This document shows positions 56,525 to 64,000 of a stretch of 64,000 nucleotides of DNA, one piece after another. Source of the DNA: Neomoorella carbonis. Its GTDB lineage: Bacteria; Bacillota; DSM-521; Neomoorellales; Neomoorellaceae. Position 1 is the first letter of the stretch. Each line of letters begins with the position of its first letter. A program made the translations under genes and the position numbers. The DNA lies in NCBI RefSeq assembly GCF_045278715.1, contig NZ_CP136420.1, positions 372,001 through 436,000 on the forward strand, in the 5' to 3' direction. The notes beneath the pieces were generated by a model, which saw only the letters and a list, made by a program, of their open reading frames with translations, ran no database searches and was not told the DNA's origin.

Positions 56525-57337
56525 ATGAGAATGAAATTGGGCTATCAAACAAATACGTGGGGGGGTGTAATTGGACACCCTGCAGGAGTGACATCTGTAA
56601 AAGATGCATATTACCTTGCTAACGGTTCTACAGAAAAAGCAATCACAGAAATAGCTAAAGTGGGGTTTGAGGGTGTTGAGATTTTTGATGGAAATTTAAT
56701 GCAATACGAAACGGAAACGGAAAATTTAAATGTGATATTAAAAAAGAACAATGTAAAACTTGTAGGTGTTTATTCAGGCGCTAATTTTATTTATAAAGAA
56801 ATTTTACCTGAGGAACTAAATAAAATCAAGGCAGTTGCTAGATTAGCGAGCATATTTGGAGCCGAACATTTAGTGGTTGGAGGTGGTGGAATAAGAACCA
56901 CAGGTCCCCAAAAAGAAGATTATAAGTTATTAGCAGAAGGATTAGATAAAGTAGTTAAAATAGCTGAAGAGCATAATCTCATAGCAAGTTATCATCCACA
57001 TTTAGGAACACTTTGTCAATCCCCGGAACAATTAGATATCCTTATGCAGTTTACAAAAATAAATTTATGTCCTGACACAGCTCATTTAGTAGCTGGAGGA
57101 GGAGACGCATTAGCGATTGTAAAAAAATATATTGATAGGATTAAATATATTCATCTTAAGGATTATAGAGACGGAGTATTTTTACCCTTGGGTGAAGGGC
57201 AAATTGACATTAAATCAATAATAAAAGTTTTAAAAGATACTAGGTACGAAGGATGGTTAATTGTCGAACTAGATGCCTACGATATTCCTAAAAAAGGCGC
57301 AGAAATTAGCTATCGATATCTTAAAAATCTAATTTAA
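56525..57337 (+). CDS. Sugar isomerase/epimerase-like TIM-barrel protein
   Basis: 270 aa of the AP-endonuclease-2/xylose-isomerase-like family. Starts GYQTNTWGGV; likely metal ligands are Glu in GFEGVEIFD (~60), His in ASYHPHLGTL (~158), Asp/His in CPDTAHLVAGG (~190), the HLKDYRDG segment (~216) and Glu in LIVELDAYD. IolE-like dehydratases, 3-keto-sugar enzymes and C-glycoside-cleaving enzymes share this fold. Substrate probably the one imported by the downstream ABC system. Confidence 0.85.
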   Translation: MRMKLGYQTNTWGGVIGHPAGVTSVKDAYYLANGSTEKAITEIAKVGFEGVEIFDGNLMQYETETENLNVILKKNNVKLVGVYSGANFIYKEILPEELNKIKAVARLASIFGAEHLVVGGGGIRTTGPQKEDYKLLAEGLDKVVKIAEEHNLIASYHPHLGTLCQSPEQLDILMQFTKINLCPDTAHLVAGGGDALAIVKKYIDRIKYIHLKDYRDGVFLPLGEGQIDIKSIIKVLKDTRYEGWLIVELDAYDIPKKGAEISYRYLKNLI

Positions 57338-57451
57338 CAATAGAGAGGTGTCAATATTTACTTTATAAAATTATATATACATGTTATCGAGATTTCCAAA
57401 TTAACAATTACAAGATTAACTTCAAACTTCAAGGTAGGAGGATATTTATTT

Positions 57452-58582
57452 ATGAAGAAAAGAAACGTAATAGCTTTATTTTTAGTGATGTTTATACTTA
57501 GTATAGCTATAAGTGCTTGCGGTCAACAAAAGGCCCAGCCTAATAAAGACCAGCAGCAAGCAGTTACTCAAAGTAAAGACAGTGAAGACAAGGGTTTACC
57601 GCCTTTACCGCCTTTAAAAGAAGAACAAGTTTTAGGAAAACCTGCAGGACCACAAAGTCTTGAACTTACCCCAGAAGAAATTGCCAAATTAAAAGAAATG
57701 AAGCCTTTCGTAGGTTACTCTGTACATTACGGAGACATTGCTTCTGAGAAAGTAATAGGTCAGGCTATTAAGGAAACCGTGGAATCCTTTGGTGGAAAAT
57801 ATATTATGACAGACGCCCAACGCGATTTGAATAAACAGATGTCCGATATCGAATCGATGATATTACAAAAGGTGGATGGGGTAATAGCTATCGGGGTTGA
57901 TACTGCTGCATTTGGACCTGCGGTAAAAAGATTAAATGAAGCTAAAATACCAGTTGTTCTTGGTGGTGGTCCTCCTAATGAAGGAGAATTTGTGAGTTTA
58001 GTTGACCCAGATGGTTATGGCGGCGGTTTTACAGCTGGAAAAATGTTAATCAAAACATTAAAGGAAAAAGGGATACAAAGCAAATCATTGGCAACGATAG
58101 GACTAAGGGCATATATTTTGACATGCGAACAACGAGCTCGTGGCTTTGAGGATGCTGTAAGAGAAGAAGGATATAAGATAGTTGCAAGGGGTCAAGCTGA
58201 TACTGCTGATCAAGCACAACAGGAATTTGAAAATATATTAACTGCTCATCCTGATGTTGTAGGTGCCTTTGGAGTATATGAAACGCCTGCCCTTGGAATG
58301 GAAGCTGCAGTTAGGACATTGGGTCGAAATGATGTCTTTATAGTTACCCATGATCTAAGTGAACACCTAGCACAACAATTTGCCCAGGGGAAAGGTGCAG
58401 TAATATTCACTTCCTCTCAGGACCTGTATGCTGAAGGTAAATATAAAGCTCTGGCATTATTAAAAGCGCTGGCAGGTGGCAAAGTGCCTAAATATGTAAC
58501 CATACCAACTCTGCCTACTTCCCCATCTAACGTTAAAGAAATGTATCAGAAAGTATTTAACAAGCCCTGGCCATATAATTAA
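57452..58582 (+). CDS. Sugar-binding lipoprotein (ribose-type ABC)
   Basis: 376 aa. Lipoprotein signal ending ISACGQQ (Cys ~24), then a Pro/acidic linker (LPPLPPLKEEQ). The Peripla_BP_4 domain follows: VGYSVHYGDIASEKVIGQAIKET, GVIAIGVDTAAFGPAVKRL, LGGGPPNEGEF, TIGLRAYI, and VVGAFGVYETPALG. AGGAGG precedes the start. Binding residues do not tell the sugar. Confidence 0.92.
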   Translation: MKKRNVIALFLVMFILSIAISACGQQKAQPNKDQQQAVTQSKDSEDKGLPPLPPLKEEQVLGKPAGPQSLELTPEEIAKLKEMKPFVGYSVHYGDIASEKVIGQAIKETVESFGGKYIMTDAQRDLNKQMSDIESMILQKVDGVIAIGVDTAAFGPAVKRLNEAKIPVVLGGGPPNEGEFVSLVDPDGYGGGFTAGKMLIKTLKEKGIQSKSLATIGLRAYILTCEQRARGFEDAVREEGYKIVARGQADTADQAQQEFENILTAHPDVVGAFGVYETPALGMEAAVRTLGRNDVFIVTHDLSEHLAQQFAQGKGAVIFTSSQDLYAEGKYKALALLKALAGGKVPKYVTIPTLPTSPSNVKEMYQKVFNKPWPYN

Positions 58583-58610
58583 TTGTTATTGAAGTTTATT
58601 AGACAAACTT

Positions 58611-58644
58611 ATGTAGGTTAGCCCGATCATGGGCTAACCTACAT
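58611..58644 (+). promoter_or_regulatory. 14-bp perfect hairpin between binding-protein and ATPase genes
   Basis: ATGTAGGTTAGCCC / GGGCTAACCTACAT around GATCAT. Poor T tail, so it is more like an mRNA stability/attenuation stem that favours the binding protein. Confidence 0.75.
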
Positions 58645-58771
58645 AAAGGTAAAAATACAAGAGGTACTCCTCGTGTAGCATATCAATGAATTAAAACCGT
58701 TCACATAGCTTTACATAAAATATTGCAGGAGATTTATTGCTCCTTGGGCATTAGGGGGTTGGTGAGATATT

Positions 58772-60268
58772 TTGCAAGAATATGTATTAGAGATGAAAAA
58801 TATAACAAAAATATTTCCAGGTGTAAAGGCAATAGATGACGTTACTTTTTCCGTAAAAAAAGGAGAGGTTCATGCCTTATTAGGAGAAAATGGGGCTGGC
58901 AAGTCAACCCTAATGAAAATTCTTGCTGGAGTATACCGCCCCGAAAAAGGAACTATATATTTAAATGGGCAAAAGGTTCAAATAAACTCGAGGAAAAGGG
59001 CTCAGGAATTAGGAATTGCAATGATTTTCCAGGAGCTAAGTGTCTTACCTAATCTTGATATTGCAGGGAACCTGTTTTTAGCTAGAGAAAAGAAGAAAGG
59101 AATATTATTAGATAACAAACAAATGGAAGATGAGGCTAGGAGTATATTAGAATATCTAGGATTAAAATTAAACCCCAAAACTATTGTAGAGAATTTAAGT
59201 GTTGGTGAAAGGCAGCTTGTTGAGATAGCAAGAGCCATTACAAGTAATGCAAAAATAATTGTAATGGATGAGCCAACTTCAGCTTTAACGCAGGATGAAC
59301 AGGAAAAGCTTTTCGGCGTTATAGATAAATTAAAAAAACAAGGTACGGCTATAATATATGTTTCACATCGTATGGATGAGATTTTTAGAATAGCCGATCG
59401 TATAACGATACTAAGAGATGGTAAAAAGATTAACACTGTATTAACTCGAGATGTAAATAAAAAAGAAATTATAAGTATGATGATAGGCGAAAAGGAAATA
59501 GTTGATGAATTATCTCAACGTAAACAGTATAGTAAGAAATTCGGGGAACCCCTTTTGGAAGTTGAAAAGCTTACAGGAAAAAAATTTACTAATGTAAGTT
59601 TTAGTGTACATAGCGGTGAAATATTAGGTTTGGCAGGACTTTTGGGTAGCGGAAGAACAGAAATATTAAGAGCAATTAGTGGGTTAGATCCTTATATTTC
59701 AGGAAACGTAAAAGTGAATGGCAAAATATGTAATATAAAATCTTTACAGGATGCAATGCGTCTCGGAATTATTTTAGTTCCTGAAGATAGAAGAAATGAA
59801 GGCATAATTCCTGGAATGTCAGTAAAGGCGAATTTAAGTCTAACTGCTCTTTCTGATATGTTTCCCAACGGTATAATAAAATTTAAAGATGAAGATCATC
59901 TCGCCAACCGAAATATCAAAGACTTAAATATACAACCTGCTGATCCAAATAAATTAGTCGGGAAATTAAGTGGTGGTAATCAACAGAAAGTGGTAATTGG
60001 AAGATGTCTTAATCATAATCCTAAAATTTTGTTGCTTGATGAGCCTACTCAAGGAATTGATATAGGAGCTAAAGCTGAATTGCATGTTTTGTTTCGTTCC
60101 TTGGCGGAAAAGGGAATGGCAATTATCATTGTTTCCTCTGAGTTACCCGAGCTAGTATCTATAGCTGATAATGTTGTAGTTCTTTATGAGGGACAAGTTA
60201 GAGCTTATCTTAGAGGTGCAGATATCAACGAAAAAAAGATTTTATATTTTGCAACTGGAGGTTTTTAA
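58772..60268 (+). CDS. Sugar ABC transporter ATPase, tandem (RbsA/MglA-like)
   Basis: 498 aa, TTG start. Two ABC halves. First: GENGAGKSTLMKIL (~37), LSVGERQLVEIARA (~142), IIVMDEPTSAL. Second: GLLGSGRTEILRAI (~291), VPEDRRNEGI, LSGGNQQKVVIGRCL (~405), ILLLDEPTQGIDIG. The second Walker A lacks the usual Lys (SGRTE), as is usual in RbsA-type proteins. The gene abuts the permease (2-base gap). Confidence 0.95.
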   Translation: MQEYVLEMKNITKIFPGVKAIDDVTFSVKKGEVHALLGENGAGKSTLMKILAGVYRPEKGTIYLNGQKVQINSRKRAQELGIAMIFQELSVLPNLDIAGNLFLAREKKKGILLDNKQMEDEARSILEYLGLKLNPKTIVENLSVGERQLVEIARAITSNAKIIVMDEPTSALTQDEQEKLFGVIDKLKKQGTAIIYVSHRMDEIFRIADRITILRDGKKINTVLTRDVNKKEIISMMIGEKEIVDELSQRKQYSKKFGEPLLEVEKLTGKKFTNVSFSVHSGEILGLAGLLGSGRTEILRAISGLDPYISGNVKVNGKICNIKSLQDAMRLGIILVPEDRRNEGIIPGMSVKANLSLTALSDMFPNGIIKFKDEDHLANRNIKDLNIQPADPNKLVGKLSGGNQQKVVIGRCLNHNPKILLLDEPTQGIDIGAKAELHVLFRSLAEKGMAIIIVSSELPELVSIADNVVVLYEGQVRAYLRGADINEKKILYFATGGF

Positions 60269-60270
60269 AA

Positions 60271-61242
60271 GTGAGCTTGGTGCAAGTGGATTATAAATCA
60301 AAAATGACAAAGTTAACAACGCAATCACAAGTAATTATTTTTCTTGGGCTTATCATTACGGTAGCAATTTTTAGTTATCTATCTCCCCATTTTTTTAGCT
60401 TAAGGAATTTCATGAACATAGTCCGTCAAATGTCAATGATTGCAATAGTAGCTTTTGGGATGACTTTTGTTATAATTGCAGGCGAAATTGATCTTTCAGT
60501 AGGATCCATTATCGGTATAACGGGAATGGTAGCAGCTATTAGCATGAAAAACGGATTAAATCCTATTATTGTTATAGCAGGGGCACTAGTATTAGGAGCT
60601 TTAATAGGTTTATTGAATGGATTAATGGTAGTAAAGGTTAAAATCACGGCTTTTCTTGCCACGTTAGTTACAATGTCTGTTTTAAGAGGATTATCATTGG
60701 CATCGACTCCTGGAGCTGCACCAGTAACAATAAATTCTCCTTTATTTGTTGAGATCACAACTACTAATATAGGCTCAATCCCAATTGTTTTAATTTACCT
60801 AATTACTATTTTAGTCATCTTACATTTTATTCTTAACAAAACAGTTTTTGGTAGGCATATCTATGCAACGGGAGGTGGTGCAAATGCTGCTGCGTTGGCA
60901 GGCGTCAATATTCAATTTATTAAGATGATGGTTTTTGTTATTAGTGGTCTATTAGCTTCATTTAGTGGCCTAGTTTTAGCCGGTCGTTTATCGGCTGGAG
61001 TACCTGATTCTGGGACAGGATGGGAACTTGACGCAATAGCAGCGGCAGTTTTAGGTGGAACCAAATTTAGTGGTGGACAAGGTTCGGTGATTGGGACTTT
61101 AGGAGGAGCGTTAATAATGGGGGTCGTTAGCAATGGATTAACATTGCTAGGCATGACTTATGCATATCAATTAATAATAAAAGGGATAATAATAGCCTTA
61201 GCAGTTATATTAGATATTTGGGTTAGACGTACAGACAGCTAA
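60271..61242 (+). CDS. Sugar ABC transporter permease (RbsC-like)
   Basis: 323 aa, GTG start, eight to ten helices. AFGMTFVIIAGEIDLSVGSIIGITG (~70) and AVLGGTKFSGGQGSVIGTLGGALIMG (~261) are the BPD_transp_2 signatures. Completes the ribose-type importer. Confidence 0.94.
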   Translation: MSLVQVDYKSKMTKLTTQSQVIIFLGLIITVAIFSYLSPHFFSLRNFMNIVRQMSMIAIVAFGMTFVIIAGEIDLSVGSIIGITGMVAAISMKNGLNPIIVIAGALVLGALIGLLNGLMVVKVKITAFLATLVTMSVLRGLSLASTPGAAPVTINSPLFVEITTTNIGSIPIVLIYLITILVILHFILNKTVFGRHIYATGGGANAAALAGVNIQFIKMMVFVISGLLASFSGLVLAGRLSAGVPDSGTGWELDAIAAAVLGGTKFSGGQGSVIGTLGGALIMGVVSNGLTLLGMTYAYQLIIKGIIIALAVILDIWVRRTDS

Positions 61243-61295
61243 TCGTCTAAAAAAATTTTATAACATATTAAATTACTGCTGGGAGGTTAGTTAAA

Positions 61296-63245
61296 ATGAA
61301 TCAATTTGAATATTTATTTACTCCGTTTACTCTTGGCAACGTTAAACTGAAAAACCGAATTGTTTTTGAACCACATTTTAATGCTTTAAGTAGTGAAGAG
61401 GGTATGCCCACCGAAAGAGATGCTTTATATTTTGCAGAACGTGCAAAAGGTGGAGCAGGTTTAATTATTATGTACGCGGTTGCGTGTACCTATTCTGGTA
61501 AAATGTCAACTCGTTTTATTCACGGGTGGGATCCGGAAATTGTTCCTTATTTAAGTAAATATGCTGAGCTTGTTCATAAATATGACTGCAAAATCTTTGG
61601 CCAAATAAACCATGGGGGACATACAACATTAATGAATCCACCACAACTTTTGTTTGCACCAACACAAATGCCAGAACCATCAAGCCAATTTAATACGAAG
61701 GAAATGGAGGTCGAAGATATTGAAGAAGTAATTGATGGTTTCGTTAAAACTGCACAAAATTTTAAGAAGGCAGGGTTTGATGGAGTTGAAATAAAAGTTG
61801 CCCATGACGGGCTATTGCGCTCCTTTGTTTCGGAGTTTTTTAACCGACGAAAAGATAAATATGGTGGATCATTTGAAAACCGTTTAAGACTGCCCATGGA
61901 AATTATCCATGAAATTCGTATGGCTGTTGGTCCCGAATACCCAATTGGTATACGCCTTTGCCTGGATGAGTTTACACCTTGGGGATATAACCTTGATTAT
62001 GGAATTGAACTGGCCAAGGCTTTTGAAAAAACTGGCGAAGTTACCTACATTAATACCGATGCTGGCACTTTTTCTAGTTTCTATATGGAAATTCCACCCG
62101 CCGCAGTTCCCGCAGGGTTTGCTGTCTATATGAGTGCAGCCTTAAAAGAGAACATTAAGTTACCTGTTATAGCGTTTGGGCGTATCAATGATCCAGTTCA
62201 AGCAGAAAAAATCCTAGCTGACGGGCACGCTGATTTAATTGGTATGGCTAGGCAATTAATAGCTGATCCTGAATTTCCCAATAAGGCTCGCGAAGGTCGT
62301 TTAGAAGAAATTCGTCATTGCATAGCTTGTAACGATGGTTGCATATATCAGGTGATGCAAGAAAAGCCGATACGTTGCATTCAAAATCCCGCTGCGGGAC
62401 GAGAAAAAATCTTAGGTATCGGAACTTTAAGACCTGCTGAGGTTAAAAAGCGAGTTGCTGTCATTGGTGGTGGCGTTGCAGGTCTAAAAGTAAGTGAGAT
62501 AGCGGCATTGCGTGGGCATAAGGTTATCCTATTTGAAAAGACAAATGAATTGGGAGGACAAGTAATCCTTGCCAGTAAGTATCCGCTGAGAGACCAGCTT
62601 ATAGAAGTTGCTTCATATTTAATTAAGCAAATAAATCGTCTAGGAGTAGAAGTTAGACTTAATACCGAAGCAACTCCCGAAGATGTATTAGCTTTAAAAC
62701 CCGATGCTGTAGTAGTCGCAACAGGTTCTTTTTCACCCAGATTGGATATACCTGGAGCAGAACAAGAAAATGTTTATAGTGTTTACGATGCCCTCAAAGA
62801 GGATGCTTCTATTGGTAATAGAGTTATGGTAATTGACCTTAATGGTCATTGGAAAGCAGCGGGGTTGGTTGAATATTTGGCAACGCAAGGCAAACATGTG
62901 AATGTAGTAACACCTCTAGTATTTTTTGGACAAGCTTTAGAGCCCAGTAATAGAGTTATGCTTTATCAAAGGTTATTCACAATGGATGTTAAAATGACGC
63001 CCCATCATGAGGTAACTGCAATAAGAGGAAAGACTGCGACATTAAAGAATGTCTACTCGGGCCAGGAAATCGAAGTAGGTGATTATGATACCTTTATTTA
63101 CGTTATTCACAACCGTTCCCATGAGGAATTATATTACGCCCTAAAAGGTAAATGTTCGGAGCTTTACCGCGTTGGCGATTGTGTGGCACCACGTATGATT
63201 GAACAGGCCATTTGGGATGGAGAAGAAATCGGGCGTAAATTGTAA
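61296..63245 (+). CDS. FadH/OYE-type flavin-iron-sulfur enoate reductase
   Basis: 649 aa, layout as in 2,4-dienoyl-CoA reductase, BaiCD-type and isoflavone reductases. FMN barrel (1-~370: FTPFTLGNVKLKNRIVFEP, NHGGHTT, EFFNRRKDKYGGSFENRLR), a 4Fe-4S motif CIACNDGCIYQ...C (~347-366), then an FAD/NAD(P) domain (VAVIGGGVAGLKVSEIAA ~390, VVVATGSFSPRLDIPG ~475). It reduces C=C in enone or dienoyl compounds. GGGAGG precedes the ATG. Together with the Etf-like gene after it, electrons may come from or go to an electron-transfer flavoprotein. Confidence 0.9.
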   Translation: MNQFEYLFTPFTLGNVKLKNRIVFEPHFNALSSEEGMPTERDALYFAERAKGGAGLIIMYAVACTYSGKMSTRFIHGWDPEIVPYLSKYAELVHKYDCKIFGQINHGGHTTLMNPPQLLFAPTQMPEPSSQFNTKEMEVEDIEEVIDGFVKTAQNFKKAGFDGVEIKVAHDGLLRSFVSEFFNRRKDKYGGSFENRLRLPMEIIHEIRMAVGPEYPIGIRLCLDEFTPWGYNLDYGIELAKAFEKTGEVTYINTDAGTFSSFYMEIPPAAVPAGFAVYMSAALKENIKLPVIAFGRINDPVQAEKILADGHADLIGMARQLIADPEFPNKAREGRLEEIRHCIACNDGCIYQVMQEKPIRCIQNPAAGREKILGIGTLRPAEVKKRVAVIGGGVAGLKVSEIAALRGHKVILFEKTNELGGQVILASKYPLRDQLIEVASYLIKQINRLGVEVRLNTEATPEDVLALKPDAVVVATGSFSPRLDIPGAEQENVYSVYDALKEDASIGNRVMVIDLNGHWKAAGLVEYLATQGKHVNVVTPLVFFGQALEPSNRVMLYQRLFTMDVKMTPHHEVTAIRGKTATLKNVYSGQEIEVGDYDTFIYVIHNRSHEELYYALKGKCSELYRVGDCVAPRMIEQAIWDGEEIGRKL

Positions 63246-63262
63246 ACAGGAGTGAACATGAG

Positions 63263-64000
63263 TTGAGTAATAATGTCCTTGTCTTTATAGAAGGAGAAGA
63301 AGGACACGTCTGTGAAGACAGTAAAAGTATTTTGAAGGAAGGTAGACGATTAGCTGATGAAATGGGTGGCACCTTAGTGGGTGCCACCCACCGTGAAAGT
63401 ATATTAAAAGATCAATTGAATAGCACTGAACTGGATGAATGCTGGGAATTACCATTAGGTATGACTGATGATCCCTGCGGGCAATTAGCAGGTCTAGCAT
63501 TAGCAGAGTTAGCAAAAAATATACAGGCTAGGCTTATACTAGCAGCACATACTATGCTTGGGGAAAGTGTATTGGCAACCGCAGCAGCTTCTTTGGGAGG
63601 AACATTTTTCAGTTCATGCAGGGAAATTTCAATTAAGGATGCCAACTTTAATATCCACCGCATAACATGCGGGGGCAAAGTTGATGAAATACGCACCCTT
63701 GTTTCGAGCGTTTGTTTGGGGACTATCATCCCAAGCGGTACCGGTCGTAAGCGTTTTACGGGCAATAAAAGTGTAGAATACCGAGAGATGTTGACTTTAA
63801 TAAAGGGCGCGGTACCTGAAATAACTGGAGAATTCAAGGCACCTCCTGATGAAATTGATCTGACGGAAGCCGAGTTTATTGTAGCTATTGGAGGAGGCGT
63901 AGGAGATAGAAAAGGATATGACATGGCAGCAAGATTTGCAAGTCTTTTAGGTGCTACACTTGGAGGAAGTCGAATTGCTGTAGATCGAGGCTTTCTCCCG
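63263..64000 (+). CDS. etfA: Electron-transfer flavoprotein alpha subunit-like, 3' end cut by the window
   Basis: TTG at 63263 (AGGAG upstream) gives an open frame to the window end, 246 codons seen. The N-terminal part matches EtfA domain I (NNVLVFIEGEEGHVCEDS; LILAAHTMLGESVLATAAASLGG). The start of the C-terminal FAD domain is visible (FIVAIGGGVGDRKGYDMAARFA; LGGSRIAVDRGFLP). No etfB lies upstream; it could follow past the end. Its partner is probably the FadH-like enzyme 17 bases upstream. Confidence 0.88.
   Translation, partial: MSNNVLVFIEGEEGHVCEDSKSILKEGRRLADEMGGTLVGATHRESILKDQLNSTELDECWELPLGMTDDPCGQLAGLALAELAKNIQARLILAAHTMLGESVLATAAASLGGTFFSSCREISIKDANFNIHRITCGGKVDEIRTLVSSVCLGTIIPSGTGRKRFTGNKSVEYREMLTLIKGAVPEITGEFKAPPDEIDLTEAEFIVAIGGGVGDRKGYDMAARFASLLGATLGGSRIAVDRGFLP

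Overview
The window looks like chromosome from a thermophilic, anaerobic, spore-forming-clade Clostridium relative, most likely Moorella/Neomoorella or a close neighbour. This is inferred from the mix of GC-rich, GTG/TTG-start-rich genes, a molybdopterin thiosulfate/polysulfide reductase operon, YqeY, SfsA, an AgrBD peptide system and Clostridia-type riboswitches. No 16S or marker gene was available to prove it.

Layout. 1-12.8 kb is an accessory region. It holds an AT-rich hypothetical gene, a COG1112-like helicase with a degenerate PLD-like segment and two zinc ribbons, an MNT/HEPN (MntA/HepT) toxin-antitoxin pair flanked by a direct repeat, a decayed tRNA-Val 3' part, a ~1,500-residue helicase-nuclease, two XRE regulators and dispersed GC-rich palindromes. 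12.8-21.2 kb is a chemosensory operon behind a cyclic-di-GMP-I riboswitch and terminator: a soluble receptor with two tandem signalling domains, a triple CheW, CheB, CheR, a CheA core lacking its phosphorylated domain, and a separate HPt/P2 protein that supplies it. 21.2-28.9 kb holds housekeeping genes (YqeY, thioesterase, glycerate kinase, citrate synthase, tRNA-Ala) plus an M-box (Mg2+) riboswitch driving an unusual duplicated-permease ABC transporter. 29.8-32.7 kb carries agrB, a short agrD and a membrane GGDEF/HD-GYP protein. 32.8-39.1 kb is a sulfur module (TusA, LysR, YeeE/YedE, PhsABC-like). 39.2-43.6 kb is a tight four-gene envelope/lipid operon (GT2-PIG-L fusion, GCS2-type ligase, Psd, DedA). 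43.6-45.3 kb is a cyclic-di-AMP riboswitch driving a probable glutamate 2,3-aminomutase. 45.3-48.6 kb holds motAB and an IS110-family element. 48.7-55.3 kb holds an amidohydrolase, lgt and the pst phosphate operon with a Pho box. 55.4-64 kb is an AT-rich catabolic island: LacI regulator, sugar isomerase-like protein, ribose-type ABC importer, FadH/OYE-type reductase and a truncated EtfA-like gene.

How the parts connect. Three second-messenger or ion riboswitches sit in one window: c-di-GMP, Mg2+ and c-di-AMP. The agr-type peptide genes are followed directly by a protein predicted to make and break c-di-GMP, and the chemosensory operon is controlled by a c-di-GMP riboswitch. A peptide to c-di-GMP to chemosensory circuit is therefore a testable hypothesis. 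The c-di-AMP switch in front of a beta-amino-acid (osmolyte) enzyme makes physiological sense. The strongest candidates for undescribed biology are the split-CheA/tandem-receptor/triple-CheW system under c-di-GMP control, the agrBD-GGDEF/HD-GYP locus, and the M-box-controlled ABC transporter with its detached AAA-associated domain.
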